12,206 nucleotides of DNA from Bacillota bacterium (GTDB lineage Bacteria; Bacillota_I; Bacilli_A; RFN20; CAG-288). A program made the position numbers and the translations under genes. The stretch is from contig DNJQ01000088.1 of assembly GCA_003497225.1 (NCBI GenBank), positions 1-12,206 on the forward strand. Direction: 5' to 3'. Positions 5,843 through 12,206 of the stretch are shown in pieces (the stretch's first letter is position 1; the number at the start of each line of letters is the position of its first letter). Below the pieces are notes generated by a model, which did no database searches, had not been told where the DNA came from, and worked only from the letters and a program-made list of their open reading frames with translations.

Positions 5843-8200
5843 ATGTCTTATACTATACGACTTTCAGTACACGATGTTGTGGATACCCTTTTGCGCCAAG
5901 GAAGCATTGATACAAGAATATTTTCTAGTAGCACCATGCAAGAAGGTTCCCGCCTCCATTCCGTGTTTCAAAAAGAACAAGATGAAAATTATGACGCAGA
6001 AGTAAAATTAACTACTTCTTTTACTTTTGATAACATCACTTTTATCGTGGAAGGAAGAGCTGATGGAATTATTCTTTCGGAAAATAGTATTACAATAGAT
6101 GAAATTAAAACTACCGTTGAAGATTTAGATAAATTTTATGAAGATAATAAGAATTGGCATTTAGGTCAAGCGAAGTTTTACGCATATATTTACGCTACTG
6201 ATCACGCGATACAAGATATTAAAATCAGATTAACCTACATCTCACAAAACAACTTTAAAACGCGAAAATATGTCGTATTTAACTATAAAATTGATGAACT
6301 TAAAACTTTTGTCTTCAATTTAATGAATGAATACTATGAGTATTTAATCTTCTTTTTAGCGCAAAAAAGCGAAAAGAAAAATAGATTTGCGGCTTTAAAT
6401 TTCCCTTACCCTGATTATAGGCTTGGGCAAAAAGAGATGATTGAAAAACTATATCTTGCCGCTAATGAACATGAATTTGCCTATATCGAAGCCCCAACAG
6501 GCACGGGAAAAACTGCTTCAGCTTTATATCCATATATAAAAATGCTTGGAAAAGAGGGGGAAAAGATATTTTATCTTACGAGCAAAAATTCTATTAAAAT
6601 GGTCGCTTTAGATACGCTTCGTCACTTTAACGATTGTGGCGCGATGATAAAAGCTATAGCGATTTCTAGTAAGGATGCGATGTGTATCAACGAAAAGAAA
6701 AGGCACTGTAATCCCGATGATTGCCCTTACGCAAGAAACTACTACGATAAAATAAAAAATGTTGTTAAAGAAGCATTTTCTAAATACAACATTTTATCTT
6801 CATCGGATTTATTATTTTTAGGTAAAAAACACCAGATCTGTCCTTTTGAATTCCAATTAGATTTATCGATTTATTTTGATGTCATCATCGCTGATTATAA
6901 TCACCTCTTCTCTCCTACTGCCCATCTTTCGCGTTTTTTTGATCAAGGAAATAAACCATATTATCTTTTAATCGATGAGTGTCATAATCTCCCGAGCCGT
7001 GTTCGAGATATATATAGTGGAACATTGGATTACTTCGATTTTAAAAAAGTTCATAAAGAATTAACTAGGCATATTAAAGGTACTTTAAAATTAAGAAAAG
7101 CTATAAAAAACATTCTAGATTATTTTGATGAATTGAATAATGGAGAATTAGAAGTGGTACAAAATACTGTACCACTTGAATCGATATCAACTTACTTTAT
7201 ATCTTTTTTAACTCGCTTTGATGATGAGTGTCGGGCTTTATTAAAAAACGATCCTGACTTGGTCTTTGATGAATTATTAGAATTATATTACAACGTTCAT
7301 AATTTCTTAGAACTTCCCACCGACGATGATTCTTACGCTTATTATTGCTCTTTATATAATGGAAAAATCGTTAAGATCAATTCCTACTGCCTCGATAGTA
7401 GGCAGTATATAAGTAAAGCGAAAAGAATCTTTCTTAGCGGTGCGATGTTTTCTGCAACCTTAACTCCAAAAGATTTCTATTTCGATTTATTAGGCGTGGA
7501 AGAAAATTCAAAAGTATTGTTTTTACCTTCCCCATTTCCAAAAGAAAACTTCGGTGTTTTAGTAAATACTGTTATTTCAACCTTTTATAAAGATAGGAAT
7601 AATACTATCGTCTATCTTCTTGATGCCATATTATCTTTTATTGATGCTCGAATCGGAAATTACTTCATTTTCTTTCCCAGTTATCAATATATGAGAACCT
7701 TCCTTGAACTCTTCCCCAAAAATGAACGCTACGACATTTTTGTTCAAGAGAGTCACATGAATGAAAAAGAAAGAAATGAATTTCTTAGTCACTTTTCATT
7801 AAATCCGAGCAAGATAACTTTGGGTTTTGTTGTGATGGGCGGATCATTTAGCGAGGGTATTGATTTAGTTGATGACCGCTTGATTGGTGCTATAATAGTC
7901 GGTGTCGGTCTACCGATGGTGTGCTACGAAAACGATATGCTTAAAGAATACTATAATAATGATGCTCGAGGATATGATTACGCTTATACCTATCCCGGGA
8001 TCAATAAGGTTCTTCAAGCCGCAGGAAGAGTTATTCGGAGTGAAAATGATCGTGGGATGCTACTTTTAATCGATACTCGTTATCAAAACGAATTCTATCG
8101 AGAAATAATTCATAGCAAATATCCCCAAGCCAAGCTAGTCTTCTCATCGAACGACATAATTAGGTGCGCTAAAAACTTTTATAGCGAGGACAATAAATGA
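5843..8200 (+). CDS. DinG/XPD-family DNA helicase with N-terminal Cas4/RecB-like nuclease domain
   Basis: A 785-residue superfamily-2 Fe-S helicase, probably a 5'-3' DNA repair enzyme. Residues 1-180 are a PD-(D/E)XK nuclease domain: His39, the GRADGI loop with Asp74, the DEIK core Glu87 and Lys89, and QAKFY (109-113) matching the RecB QxxxY motif. The helicase part has Walker A GTGKT (220-224), four likely XPD-type [4Fe-4S] cysteines (281, 289, 294, 333), DECH box 378-381, FSAT 536-539, SEGIDL 670-675 and motif [10 protein letters not shown] (725-732). All key residues are present, so both activities are likely. The ATG is fixed by the conserved N-terminal segment IRLSVHDVV. No Shine-Dalgarno sequence precedes it. 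The stop overlaps lepA as ATGA. It is a housekeeping-type repair helicase of Bacillota, not evidence of CRISPR. The substrate is inferred from family. Confidence 0.93.
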   Translation: MSYTIRLSVHDVVDTLLRQGSIDTRIFSSSTMQEGSRLHSVFQKEQDENYDAEVKLTTSFTFDNITFIVEGRADGIILSENSITIDEIKTTVEDLDKFYEDNKNWHLGQAKFYAYIYATDHAIQDIKIRLTYISQNNFKTRKYVVFNYKIDELKTFVFNLMNEYYEYLIFFLAQKSEKKNRFAALNFPYPDYRLGQKEMIEKLYLAANEHEFAYIEAPTGTGKTASALYPYIKMLGKEGEKIFYLTSKNSIKMVALDTLRHFNDCGAMIKAIAISSKDAMCINEKKRHCNPDDCPYARNYYDKIKNVVKEAFSKYNILSSSDLLFLGKKHQICPFEFQLDLSIYFDVIIADYNHLFSPTAHLSRFFDQGNKPYYLLIDECHNLPSRVRDIYSGTLDYFDFKKVHKELTRHIKGTLKLRKAIKNILDYFDELNNGELEVVQNTVPLESISTYFISFLTRFDDECRALLKNDPDLVFDELLELYYNVHNFLELPTDDDSYAYYCSLYNGKIVKINSYCLDSRQYISKAKRIFLSGAMFSATLTPKDFYFDLLGVEENSKVLFLPSPFPKENFGVLVNTVISTFYKDRNNTIVYLLDAILSFIDARIGNYFIFFPSYQYMRTFLELFPKNERYDIFVQESHMNEKERNEFLSHFSLNPSKITLGFVVMGGSFSEGIDLVDDRLIGAIIVGVGLPMVCYENDMLKEYYNNDARGYDYAYTYPGINKVLQAAGRVIRSENDRGMLLLIDTRYQNEFYREIIHSKYPQAKLVFSSNDIIRCAKNFYSEDNK
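7152..7177. repeat. Perfect 10-bp inverted repeat inside the helicase gene
   Basis: AAGTGGTACA (7152-7161) and TGTACCACTT (7168-7177) are exact reverse complements around a 6-base loop. It lies in coding sequence of a weakly conserved stretch between the DECH box and the FSAT motif. There is no following T-run, so it is not an intrinsic terminator on either strand. Confidence 0.6.
7385..7407. repeat. 8-bp inverted repeat inside the helicase gene
   Basis: TACTGCCT (7385-7392) and AGGCAGTA (7400-7407) are exact complements around a 7-base loop, about 210 bases after another perfect hairpin in the same gene. There is no T-run; the function is unknown. Confidence 0.5.
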
Positions 8201-10005
8201 AATACGATTTAAACCATATTAGAAACTTTTCAATCATCGCTCACATCGATCACGGAAAATCGACTTTAGCCGACCGAATTTTAGAAAAAACCGGAGCGGT
8301 TAAAGTTCGTGATTTAAAAGAGCAACTTTTAGATGATTTGGAACTTGAAAGAAGAAGAGGCATAACGATTAAACTTAATGCTGTATCTTTAAATTATCGC
8401 GCTAAAAATGGCGAAGATTATTTATTTAATTTAATCGACACGCCAGGACATGTCGATTTTACCTATGAAGTTTCTCGTTCCTTAGCCGCTTGTGAAGGTG
8501 CTCTTTTAGTTATAGATGCAACTCAAGGAGTAGAAGCTCAAACTTTAGCTAACGCCTATTTAGCAGTAGATAACGATTTAGATATTCTTCCCGTCATCAA
8601 TAAAATGGATCTTCCAAGCGCCGATTTAGAAAGAACGAAGGAAGAACTTATTGAAACTTTAGGAATTGATCCAAGTGAATCTATTCCTGTTTCCGCTAAA
8701 ACTGGATACAATGTTGAAGCAGTTTTAGAAAGAATTGTTACTTCTCTTCCAGCGCCAAAAGGGGATTTATCTGCACCATTAAAGGCATTAATCTTCGATT
8801 CAAGATTTGATCCTTACCGCGGAGTTATTATTCTTTTCCGCGTGGTGGACGGAGTTATTTCTTTAGGTGATACCATCACCTTAATGAGCACACAAAAAGA
8901 ATATCTTGTAACTGAACTAGGTATAAGAACGCCAAAAGAAGAAAGGGTCAACGAACTTCACGCTGGTGAAGTTGGTTATCTTTCCGCGCAGATAAAAGAT
9001 ATTCATGATGTTGTAGTTGGAGATACAATTACTTTAAAAGAAAATCCCACTTTAGCTCCTCTTCCTGGATACCGCAAATTAAACCCCATGGTATATTCTG
9101 GAATATATCCAGCAGACAACGATGATTTTGAAGCCTTAAGAGAGGCTTTAGAAAAACTTTCTCTAAACGATTCTGCTTTAGTATATGAACCTGAAACCTC
9201 AACCGCTTTAGGCTCCGGCTTCCGTTGCGGATTTTTAGGACTTCTTCATTTAGAAGTTGTTCAAGAAAGATTAGAAAACGAATATGGTTTAGATTTAATT
9301 TCAACTTCTCCGAGCGTTATTTATCACATTATAAAAAATGATGGAACAACTTTAGAAATTGATAATCCGTGTAATTTCCCCGAACCGATGAGTTATAAGG
9401 TTGCGGAAGAACCTTATGTTAAAGCCGAAATCATGACACCTCAAGCATATTTAGGGGCGATGATGAAACTCTGTCAAGATCACCGCGGAATCTATCAAAA
9501 CATGGAATACTTAGATAGTAGCCGGGTGGTATTAAAATATAAGATGCCACTATCAGAAATTATATTTAATTTCTTCGACCGCTTAAAATCTGCTAGCGCG
9601 GGTTACGCTTCTTTAGATTATGAACTTATTGGATATGAACCGAGCGATTTAGTTAAGATGCAGATTCTTCTTAACGGCGAAGTGTGCGACGCTTTAACTA
9701 GCGTCGTGTTCAAAGATTTCGCTTATCGTCGCGGAAGATTTATCGTCGATAAATTGAAAGATGTCATTCCTCGTCAGCAGTTTGAAATTCCAATTCAAGC
9801 CGCGATAAGTAGTAAGATTATCGCTCGAAGCGATATTAAAGCATTAAGAAAAGATGTTCTAGCTAAGTGCTACGGTGGAGACATCAGCCGTAAAAAGAAG
9901 CTTCTTGAGAAGCAAAAAGAAGGTAAAAAGCGGATGAAGCAGTTCGGAAAAGTCTATGTTCCACAAGAGGCTTTCATCGCAATTTTGTCGATAGATGACG
10001 AATAA
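8197..10005 (+). CDS. lepA: Elongation factor 4 (LepA), ribosome-associated GTPase
   Basis: A 602-residue translational GTPase of usual LepA length that binds the ribosome and acts in back-translocation or ribosome assembly. GTPase motifs are complete: G1 AHIDHGKS (15-22), switch I RRRGITIK (52-59), G3 DTPGH (81-85), G4 NKMD (135-138) and G5 SAK (167-169). The C-terminal LepA hallmark is present in the segment from [11 protein letters not shown] through [11 protein letters not shown], just before the end. A small oddity is LELERRRG where most LepA have MDLERERG. The ATG overlaps the helicase stop (ATGA) with GAGG 7 bases upstream, so translation is coupled to the helicase. In many Bacilli lepA is followed by hemW; here two other genes lie between them. 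Confidence 0.98.
   Translation: MKYDLNHIRNFSIIAHIDHGKSTLADRILEKTGAVKVRDLKEQLLDDLELERRRGITIKLNAVSLNYRAKNGEDYLFNLIDTPGHVDFTYEVSRSLAACEGALLVIDATQGVEAQTLANAYLAVDNDLDILPVINKMDLPSADLERTKEELIETLGIDPSESIPVSAKTGYNVEAVLERIVTSLPAPKGDLSAPLKALIFDSRFDPYRGVIILFRVVDGVISLGDTITLMSTQKEYLVTELGIRTPKEERVNELHAGEVGYLSAQIKDIHDVVVGDTITLKENPTLAPLPGYRKLNPMVYSGIYPADNDDFEALREALEKLSLNDSALVYEPETSTALGSGFRCGFLGLLHLEVVQERLENEYGLDLISTSPSVIYHIIKNDGTTLEIDNPCNFPEPMSYKVAEEPYVKAEIMTPQAYLGAMMKLCQDHRGIYQNMEYLDSSRVVLKYKMPLSEIIFNFFDRLKSASAGYASLDYELIGYEPSDLVKMQILLNGEVCDALTSVVFKDFAYRRGRFIVDKLKDVIPRQQFEIPIQAAISSKIIARSDIKALRKDVLAKCYGGDISRKKKLLEKQKEGKKRMKQFGKVYVPQEAFIAILSIDDE
9687..9706. repeat. GC-rich hairpin inside lepA
   Basis: CGACGCT (9687-9693) and AGCGTCG (9700-9706) form a 7-bp stem with a 6-base loop in otherwise AT-rich coding DNA. 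The flanking bases can add G-U pairs. There is no T-run, so it is not a terminator; it may only reflect codon choice. Confidence 0.4.
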
Positions 10006-10047
10006 TGTCAAGAATTAGTAGCATTATAGTATTTTATTAGTTGTTTG

Positions 10048-10077
10048 CTTTCATTTCTTTAGCAGATGTTTTATAAT
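10048..10077 (+). promoter_or_regulatory. Likely promoter for the pseudo-Fic, small-protein and hemW genes
   Basis: The 89-base gap after lepA holds a perfect -10 TATAAT (10072-10077). The best -35 is CTTTCA (10048-10053) at an 18-base spacing, matching consensus at three positions. Transcription would begin near 10084, just at the GAGGT ribosome site (10084-10088), giving an 11-base leader. I see no terminator hairpin after lepA, so read-through from the helicase-lepA transcript is also possible. Confidence 0.5.
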
Positions 10078-10094
10078 ACACCCGAGGTAATACT

Positions 10095-11480
10095 ATGGCA
10101 ATGTTAGATGAACGCATTCGTTTTACTGAAGAGGCTTATGCCACTAAAGAAGAAGTAGGACAAGCTTATAACACGAGCTTGATCGATTCAATTTGGGACC
10201 GCATTATTAAATACCGGTCGCTTTACTCTATCGATTTAAATTTGCGCAATATCGATAAGAGCCCATTTAATTTAACTCTCACAAAGACTTTACAGGCGCG
10301 CATATCATCATGCGAAAGAAAGATAGTTAAGATTTTTATTAAGTATGATAAGTTAAACGAAGAGAAGAAAAAAGAGTTCAACGAGATGATGCTCTTGCGT
10401 TTCTTTAAAGAGTTAACTCCTATGGAAGAAAATGTCTCTCTTGATATGCTTCGTCACATCATCCGTAAAGACATCTCCGCCTTCCCTACTAATCTTTATC
10501 CTTTATATTACTATAGCTCTTCGTGGCAGTATTTCTTAAATCACTTCTATGACAACATCGATTCTTCTTTGCTCGCGCGCATTTATAAAATGATAATCGG
10601 TGAAGAAGATGAAAATGTCACTGAAGTTTTCCGTAAAGAAGAACTTGAAACTCCACATTATTATCAAACTGATTACATTTATAAAGCCGCGCCGACAGAA
10701 GAACTTCCTCGTCTTGTTGAAGAACTTGTTAACTTTGCTCGTCAGGATAATCTTTCACCCTTACTAAAAGGAATAATATCAATTTTTTACATCAAATATA
10801 TTAAACCGTTTGGTTATTGTAACGAAGAAGTAGCTTCAATATTTAGTAAATTCATCCTCTCCAAAGATGATTTTGATAAGGCTGGGTTCTTCATTATCTT
10901 TGAATCATTAGCCTTTGATAATTCAGAAAACTCAAAGAATTTGATGAATTTAGTTCAAAAGACTCTCGATATGACTTATTACGTCATGCACTACTTTAGC
11001 TTCATTGAAGATGATGTTAGTTATATCTTAGATATTCTCATTTCTTTAGAAGGAAAGCAAGTTGAAGAAGAGTGTAACGAAAATAACGATATACAAGAAA
11101 ACGAAATAAAGATTAAAACAGTTTCTCCAACGATATTCTATAAACCGGAAACGAGTGAAGTAAATAATATTCCTTCAGATTTAAAAGGAAAAAGCGAAGT
11201 TGCTCTTCCCGTCTTCCCGAGCGGAGTTGATTCTAACGCGGTTGAAGGAATTGTTGAAAATCTTTTAGAAGTTTATCCGTATTTAAAAAGAAACCAAGCT
11301 CACTTCTACGCTAGTCACTGTACGATAGGAAAACACTACACCATTGCTCAGTATAAGAAAGAAGAAGGCGTAGCTTATGAAACGGCAAGAACATCGATGG
11401 ATTTCCTTGCTGACCAAGGATTTTATAAAAAATCACAAGTTAGAAATAAATTTGTGTACACTCCGATTCCTCGGAGATAA
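10095..11480 (+). CDS. Degenerate Fic-fold protein with C-terminal winged-helix-like domain
   Basis: A 461-residue soluble protein. Residues about 178-255 follow the Fic pattern: an AAP(T) segment, a helix LPRLVEELVNFAR (204-216), then SPLLKGIISIFYIKYIKPF (221-239), which aligns with the family's P-lxKa...h..fe.IHPF. The active-site motif HPFxDGNGRxxR has become KPFGYCNEEVAS (237-248): catalytic His is Lys237, and the Asp, both Gly and both Arg positions are lost. AMPylation activity is therefore unlikely. Residues 320-375 are a charged, probably disordered linker. Residues about 385-461 resemble a winged helix (TIAQYKKEEGVAYETARTSM, 416-435, as helix-turn-helix, then a basic wing), as in many Fic proteins. 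The start has GAGGT 7 bases upstream. I infer a DNA-binding or scaffold role; the true function is unknown. The Fic assignment is by motif reading and moderate. Confidence 0.7.
   Translation: MAMLDERIRFTEEAYATKEEVGQAYNTSLIDSIWDRIIKYRSLYSIDLNLRNIDKSPFNLTLTKTLQARISSCERKIVKIFIKYDKLNEEKKKEFNEMMLLRFFKELTPMEENVSLDMLRHIIRKDISAFPTNLYPLYYYSSSWQYFLNHFYDNIDSSLLARIYKMIIGEEDENVTEVFRKEELETPHYYQTDYIYKAAPTEELPRLVEELVNFARQDNLSPLLKGIISIFYIKYIKPFGYCNEEVASIFSKFILSKDDFDKAGFFIIFESLAFDNSENSKNLMNLVQKTLDMTYYVMHYFSFIEDDVSYILDILISLEGKQVEEECNENNDIQENEIKIKTVSPTIFYKPETSEVNNIPSDLKGKSEVALPVFPSGVDSNAVEGIVENLLEVYPYLKRNQAHFYASHCTIGKHYTIAQYKKEEGVAYETARTSMDFLADQGFYKKSQVRNKFVYTPIPRR
11461..11476 (+). repeat. Small GC-rich hairpin just before the pseudo-Fic stop
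   Basis: CTCCGA and TCGGAG form a perfect 6-bp stem with a 4-base loop, ending one base before the stop codon and 7 bases upstream of the AAAGGAGG ribosome site of the next gene. It may influence coupling between the two genes. It is not followed by T residues, so it is not a terminator. Confidence 0.4.
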
Positions 11481-11489
11481 AAAGGAGGT
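11481..11489 (+). promoter_or_regulatory. Consensus ribosome binding site for the small membrane protein
   Basis: AAAGGAGGT immediately follows the pseudo-Fic stop and lies about 6 bases before the ATG at 11495. It is among the strongest ribosome sites in the window and supports real, high translation of this short gene. Confidence 0.85.
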
Positions 11490-11494
11490 TAATT

Positions 11495-11809
11495 ATGGGT
11501 TTTATTATTGTTGGTGTTATTATCGCATTAGGTCTAATAGCTTTTCTTTTAAGAAAATATGTTCCAGCTTTTAAAGGTGATAACAAAGATAAACAATCTC
11601 GAAAAGAGATAGCTGAAGAAAATGTTAGTAAAGTTGTTGTAGATCCCGAAAAGGATATAACTACGAAAGAAGAAAAGAAAGCATCTTTGCGCAAAGAAAT
11701 TAAAAAGATTAAACAAGAATCCTTAACCGAGGAAGAAGAAAATGAAAAGATAAGTAAACTTCTTGAAGACTCCGGTTACGATGAGGATTCCCTTGAAGAT
11801 GATGAATGA
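11495..11809 (+). CDS. Small single-pass membrane protein with charged cytoplasmic tail
   Basis: A 104-residue protein that I do not recognise. Residues 2-19 form one hydrophobic helix (GFIIVGVIIALGLIAFLL) followed at once by Arg-Lys, so the N-terminus should face outside and the rest the cytoplasm. The tail is highly charged: a basic/acidic mixed stretch at 27-75 with heptad-like helices, then an acidic end (SLTEEEENEKISKLLEDSG and a run of Glu/Asp). It has no cysteine and no cleavage site after the helix, so it is an anchor and not a secreted protein. It starts 15 bases after the pseudo-Fic stop with a consensus ribosome site, and hemW begins inside its last codons, so the three genes form an operon. 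The layout resembles small membrane adaptors, but no function can be assigned. Confidence 0.8.
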   Translation: MGFIIVGVIIALGLIAFLLRKYVPAFKGDNKDKQSRKEIAEENVSKVVVDPEKDITTKEEKKASLRKEIKKIKQESLTEEEENEKISKLLEDSGYDEDSLEDDE

Positions 11810-12206
11810 TAAACTAGATCCATTAGCCTTATATATTCATATCCCTTTTTGTCATAACATTTGTTCTTACTGTGACTTCCCTAAAGTTTTTTATCATGAA
11901 GAACAAGCTAAAAAATATGTTGCTGCATTACTTAAAGAAGTAGATACTCTTCCTCATAAAAAATTAAAAAGCATTTATTTTGGTGGAGGAACTCCACTTT
12001 CTTTACCTTATGAACTTTTAGAAAAAATCATAATAAAAATAGAAGAAAAATTTGATTTATCTTCTCTAAAAGAATTTACTGTTGAAACAACTCCTGAAGC
12101 GATTGATATTAATCACCTTTCACTTTTAAAAAAGCACGGAGTTAATAGAATTTCTATCGGTGTACAAACATTTAAAAAACTATCATATTTAAACCGTCAT
12201 CATACT
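11799..12206 (+). CDS. hemW: HemW-like radical SAM protein, 5' part, cut by window edge
   Basis: The first 136 codons are present and the frame is open to the last base of the window. The radical SAM cluster motif is CHNICSYCDF (Cys18, Cys22, Cys25), preceded by LYIHIPF. The SAM-binding GGGTP motif is at 62-66, then VETTPEAI (where the family usually has a NPE) and NRISIGVQTF, and the visible end has the L..L.R.H segment of this family. HemW is a heme chaperone related to, but distinct from, the oxidase HemN; many database entries carry the older HemN name. The start at 11799 overlaps the preceding gene by 11 bases; a second ATG at 11802 is possible, and only a weak GAGG 12 bases upstream supports either. 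Position downstream of lepA matches the usual Bacilli order. Whether this anaerobe uses heme cannot be told here. Confidence 0.92.
   Translation, partial: MMNDKLDPLALYIHIPFCHNICSYCDFPKVFYHEEQAKKYVAALLKEVDTLPHKKLKSIYFGGGTPLSLPYELLEKIIIKIEEKFDLSSLKEFTVETTPEAIDINHLSLLKKHGVNRISIGVQTFKKLSYLNRHHT

Noticed and set aside
5843..6400. Cas4 gene as evidence of a CRISPR-Cas locus
   Set aside because: The Cas4/RecB-like domain is the N-terminal part of a long helicase known as a repair-type architecture; no repeat-spacer array or other cas gene is present.
753..8200. Mycoplasma genetic code (TGA as Trp)
   Set aside because: Four genes end cleanly at TGA with the next gene overlapping, and Trp residues at conserved sites use TGG.
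9029..9304. A 91-codon minus-strand open frame
   Set aside because: It is antisense to conserved lepA sequence and has no supporting signals.
11377..11694. Open frames at 11377-11574 (plus) and 11440-11694 (minus)
   Set aside because: They overlap the pseudo-Fic end and the small membrane protein in other frames; only the frame at 11495 has a ribosome site with proper spacing and a coherent membrane helix.

Overview
The window looks like chromosomal DNA from a low-G+C, strictly anaerobic or fermentative member of the Bacillota, probably near the Erysipelotrichia/Acholeplasma/Izemoplasma side of Bacilli. The evidence is AT-rich DNA, strong AAAGGAGG-type ribosome binding sites, tightly overlapping genes, an HydABC-type [FeFe]-hydrogenase, and a lepA...hemW arrangement typical of Bacilli. 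TGA serves as a real stop (mrp, hydC, the helicase and the small membrane-protein gene all end in TGA) and Trp is encoded by TGG, so this is not the mycoplasma code. The taxon is an inference; no rRNA or tRNA gene is present.

Left half (26-5716, all minus strand): one operon read as hydC (NuoE-like), hydB (NuoF-like), hydA ([FeFe]-hydrogenase), mrp (P-loop Fe-S carrier ATPase), and last a protein that joins a HEPN-like N-terminal helical domain to a CBS pair. Every junction is an overlap or a gap of about 10 bases, and each internal gene has its own Shine-Dalgarno site. HydC, HydB and HydA carry all the cysteines expected for a trimeric NAD(H)-linked hydrogenase that oxidises or produces H2, possibly by electron bifurcation with ferredoxin. 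Mrp probably delivers Fe-S clusters to this cluster-rich complex. The HEPN-CBS protein may sense adenine nucleotides. No HydEFG maturase is in the window.

Middle (5717-5842): a 126-base divergent intergenic region with a near-ideal extended -10 promoter for the hydrogenase operon, a 13-base palindrome between its -35 and -10, and an 8-bp inverted repeat that overlaps the -35. These are operator candidates.

Right half (5843-12206, plus strand): a DinG/XPD-like helicase with an N-terminal Cas4/RecB-like nuclease domain and an Fe-S cluster, translationally coupled by ATGA overlap to lepA (EF4). After an 89-base gap with a promoter-like sequence comes a second run: a Fic-fold protein whose catalytic motif is destroyed, with a C-terminal winged-helix-like segment; a small single-pass membrane protein; and the 5' part of hemW, cut by the window edge. 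In many Bacilli lepA is followed directly by hemW, so the two intervening genes are a lineage-specific insertion.

The most unusual items are the pseudo-Fic/winged-helix protein, the HEPN-CBS fusion at the end of the hydrogenase operon, and the palindromes at the hydrogenase promoter. I see no CRISPR array, insertion sequence, RNA gene, attachment site or convincing terminator.
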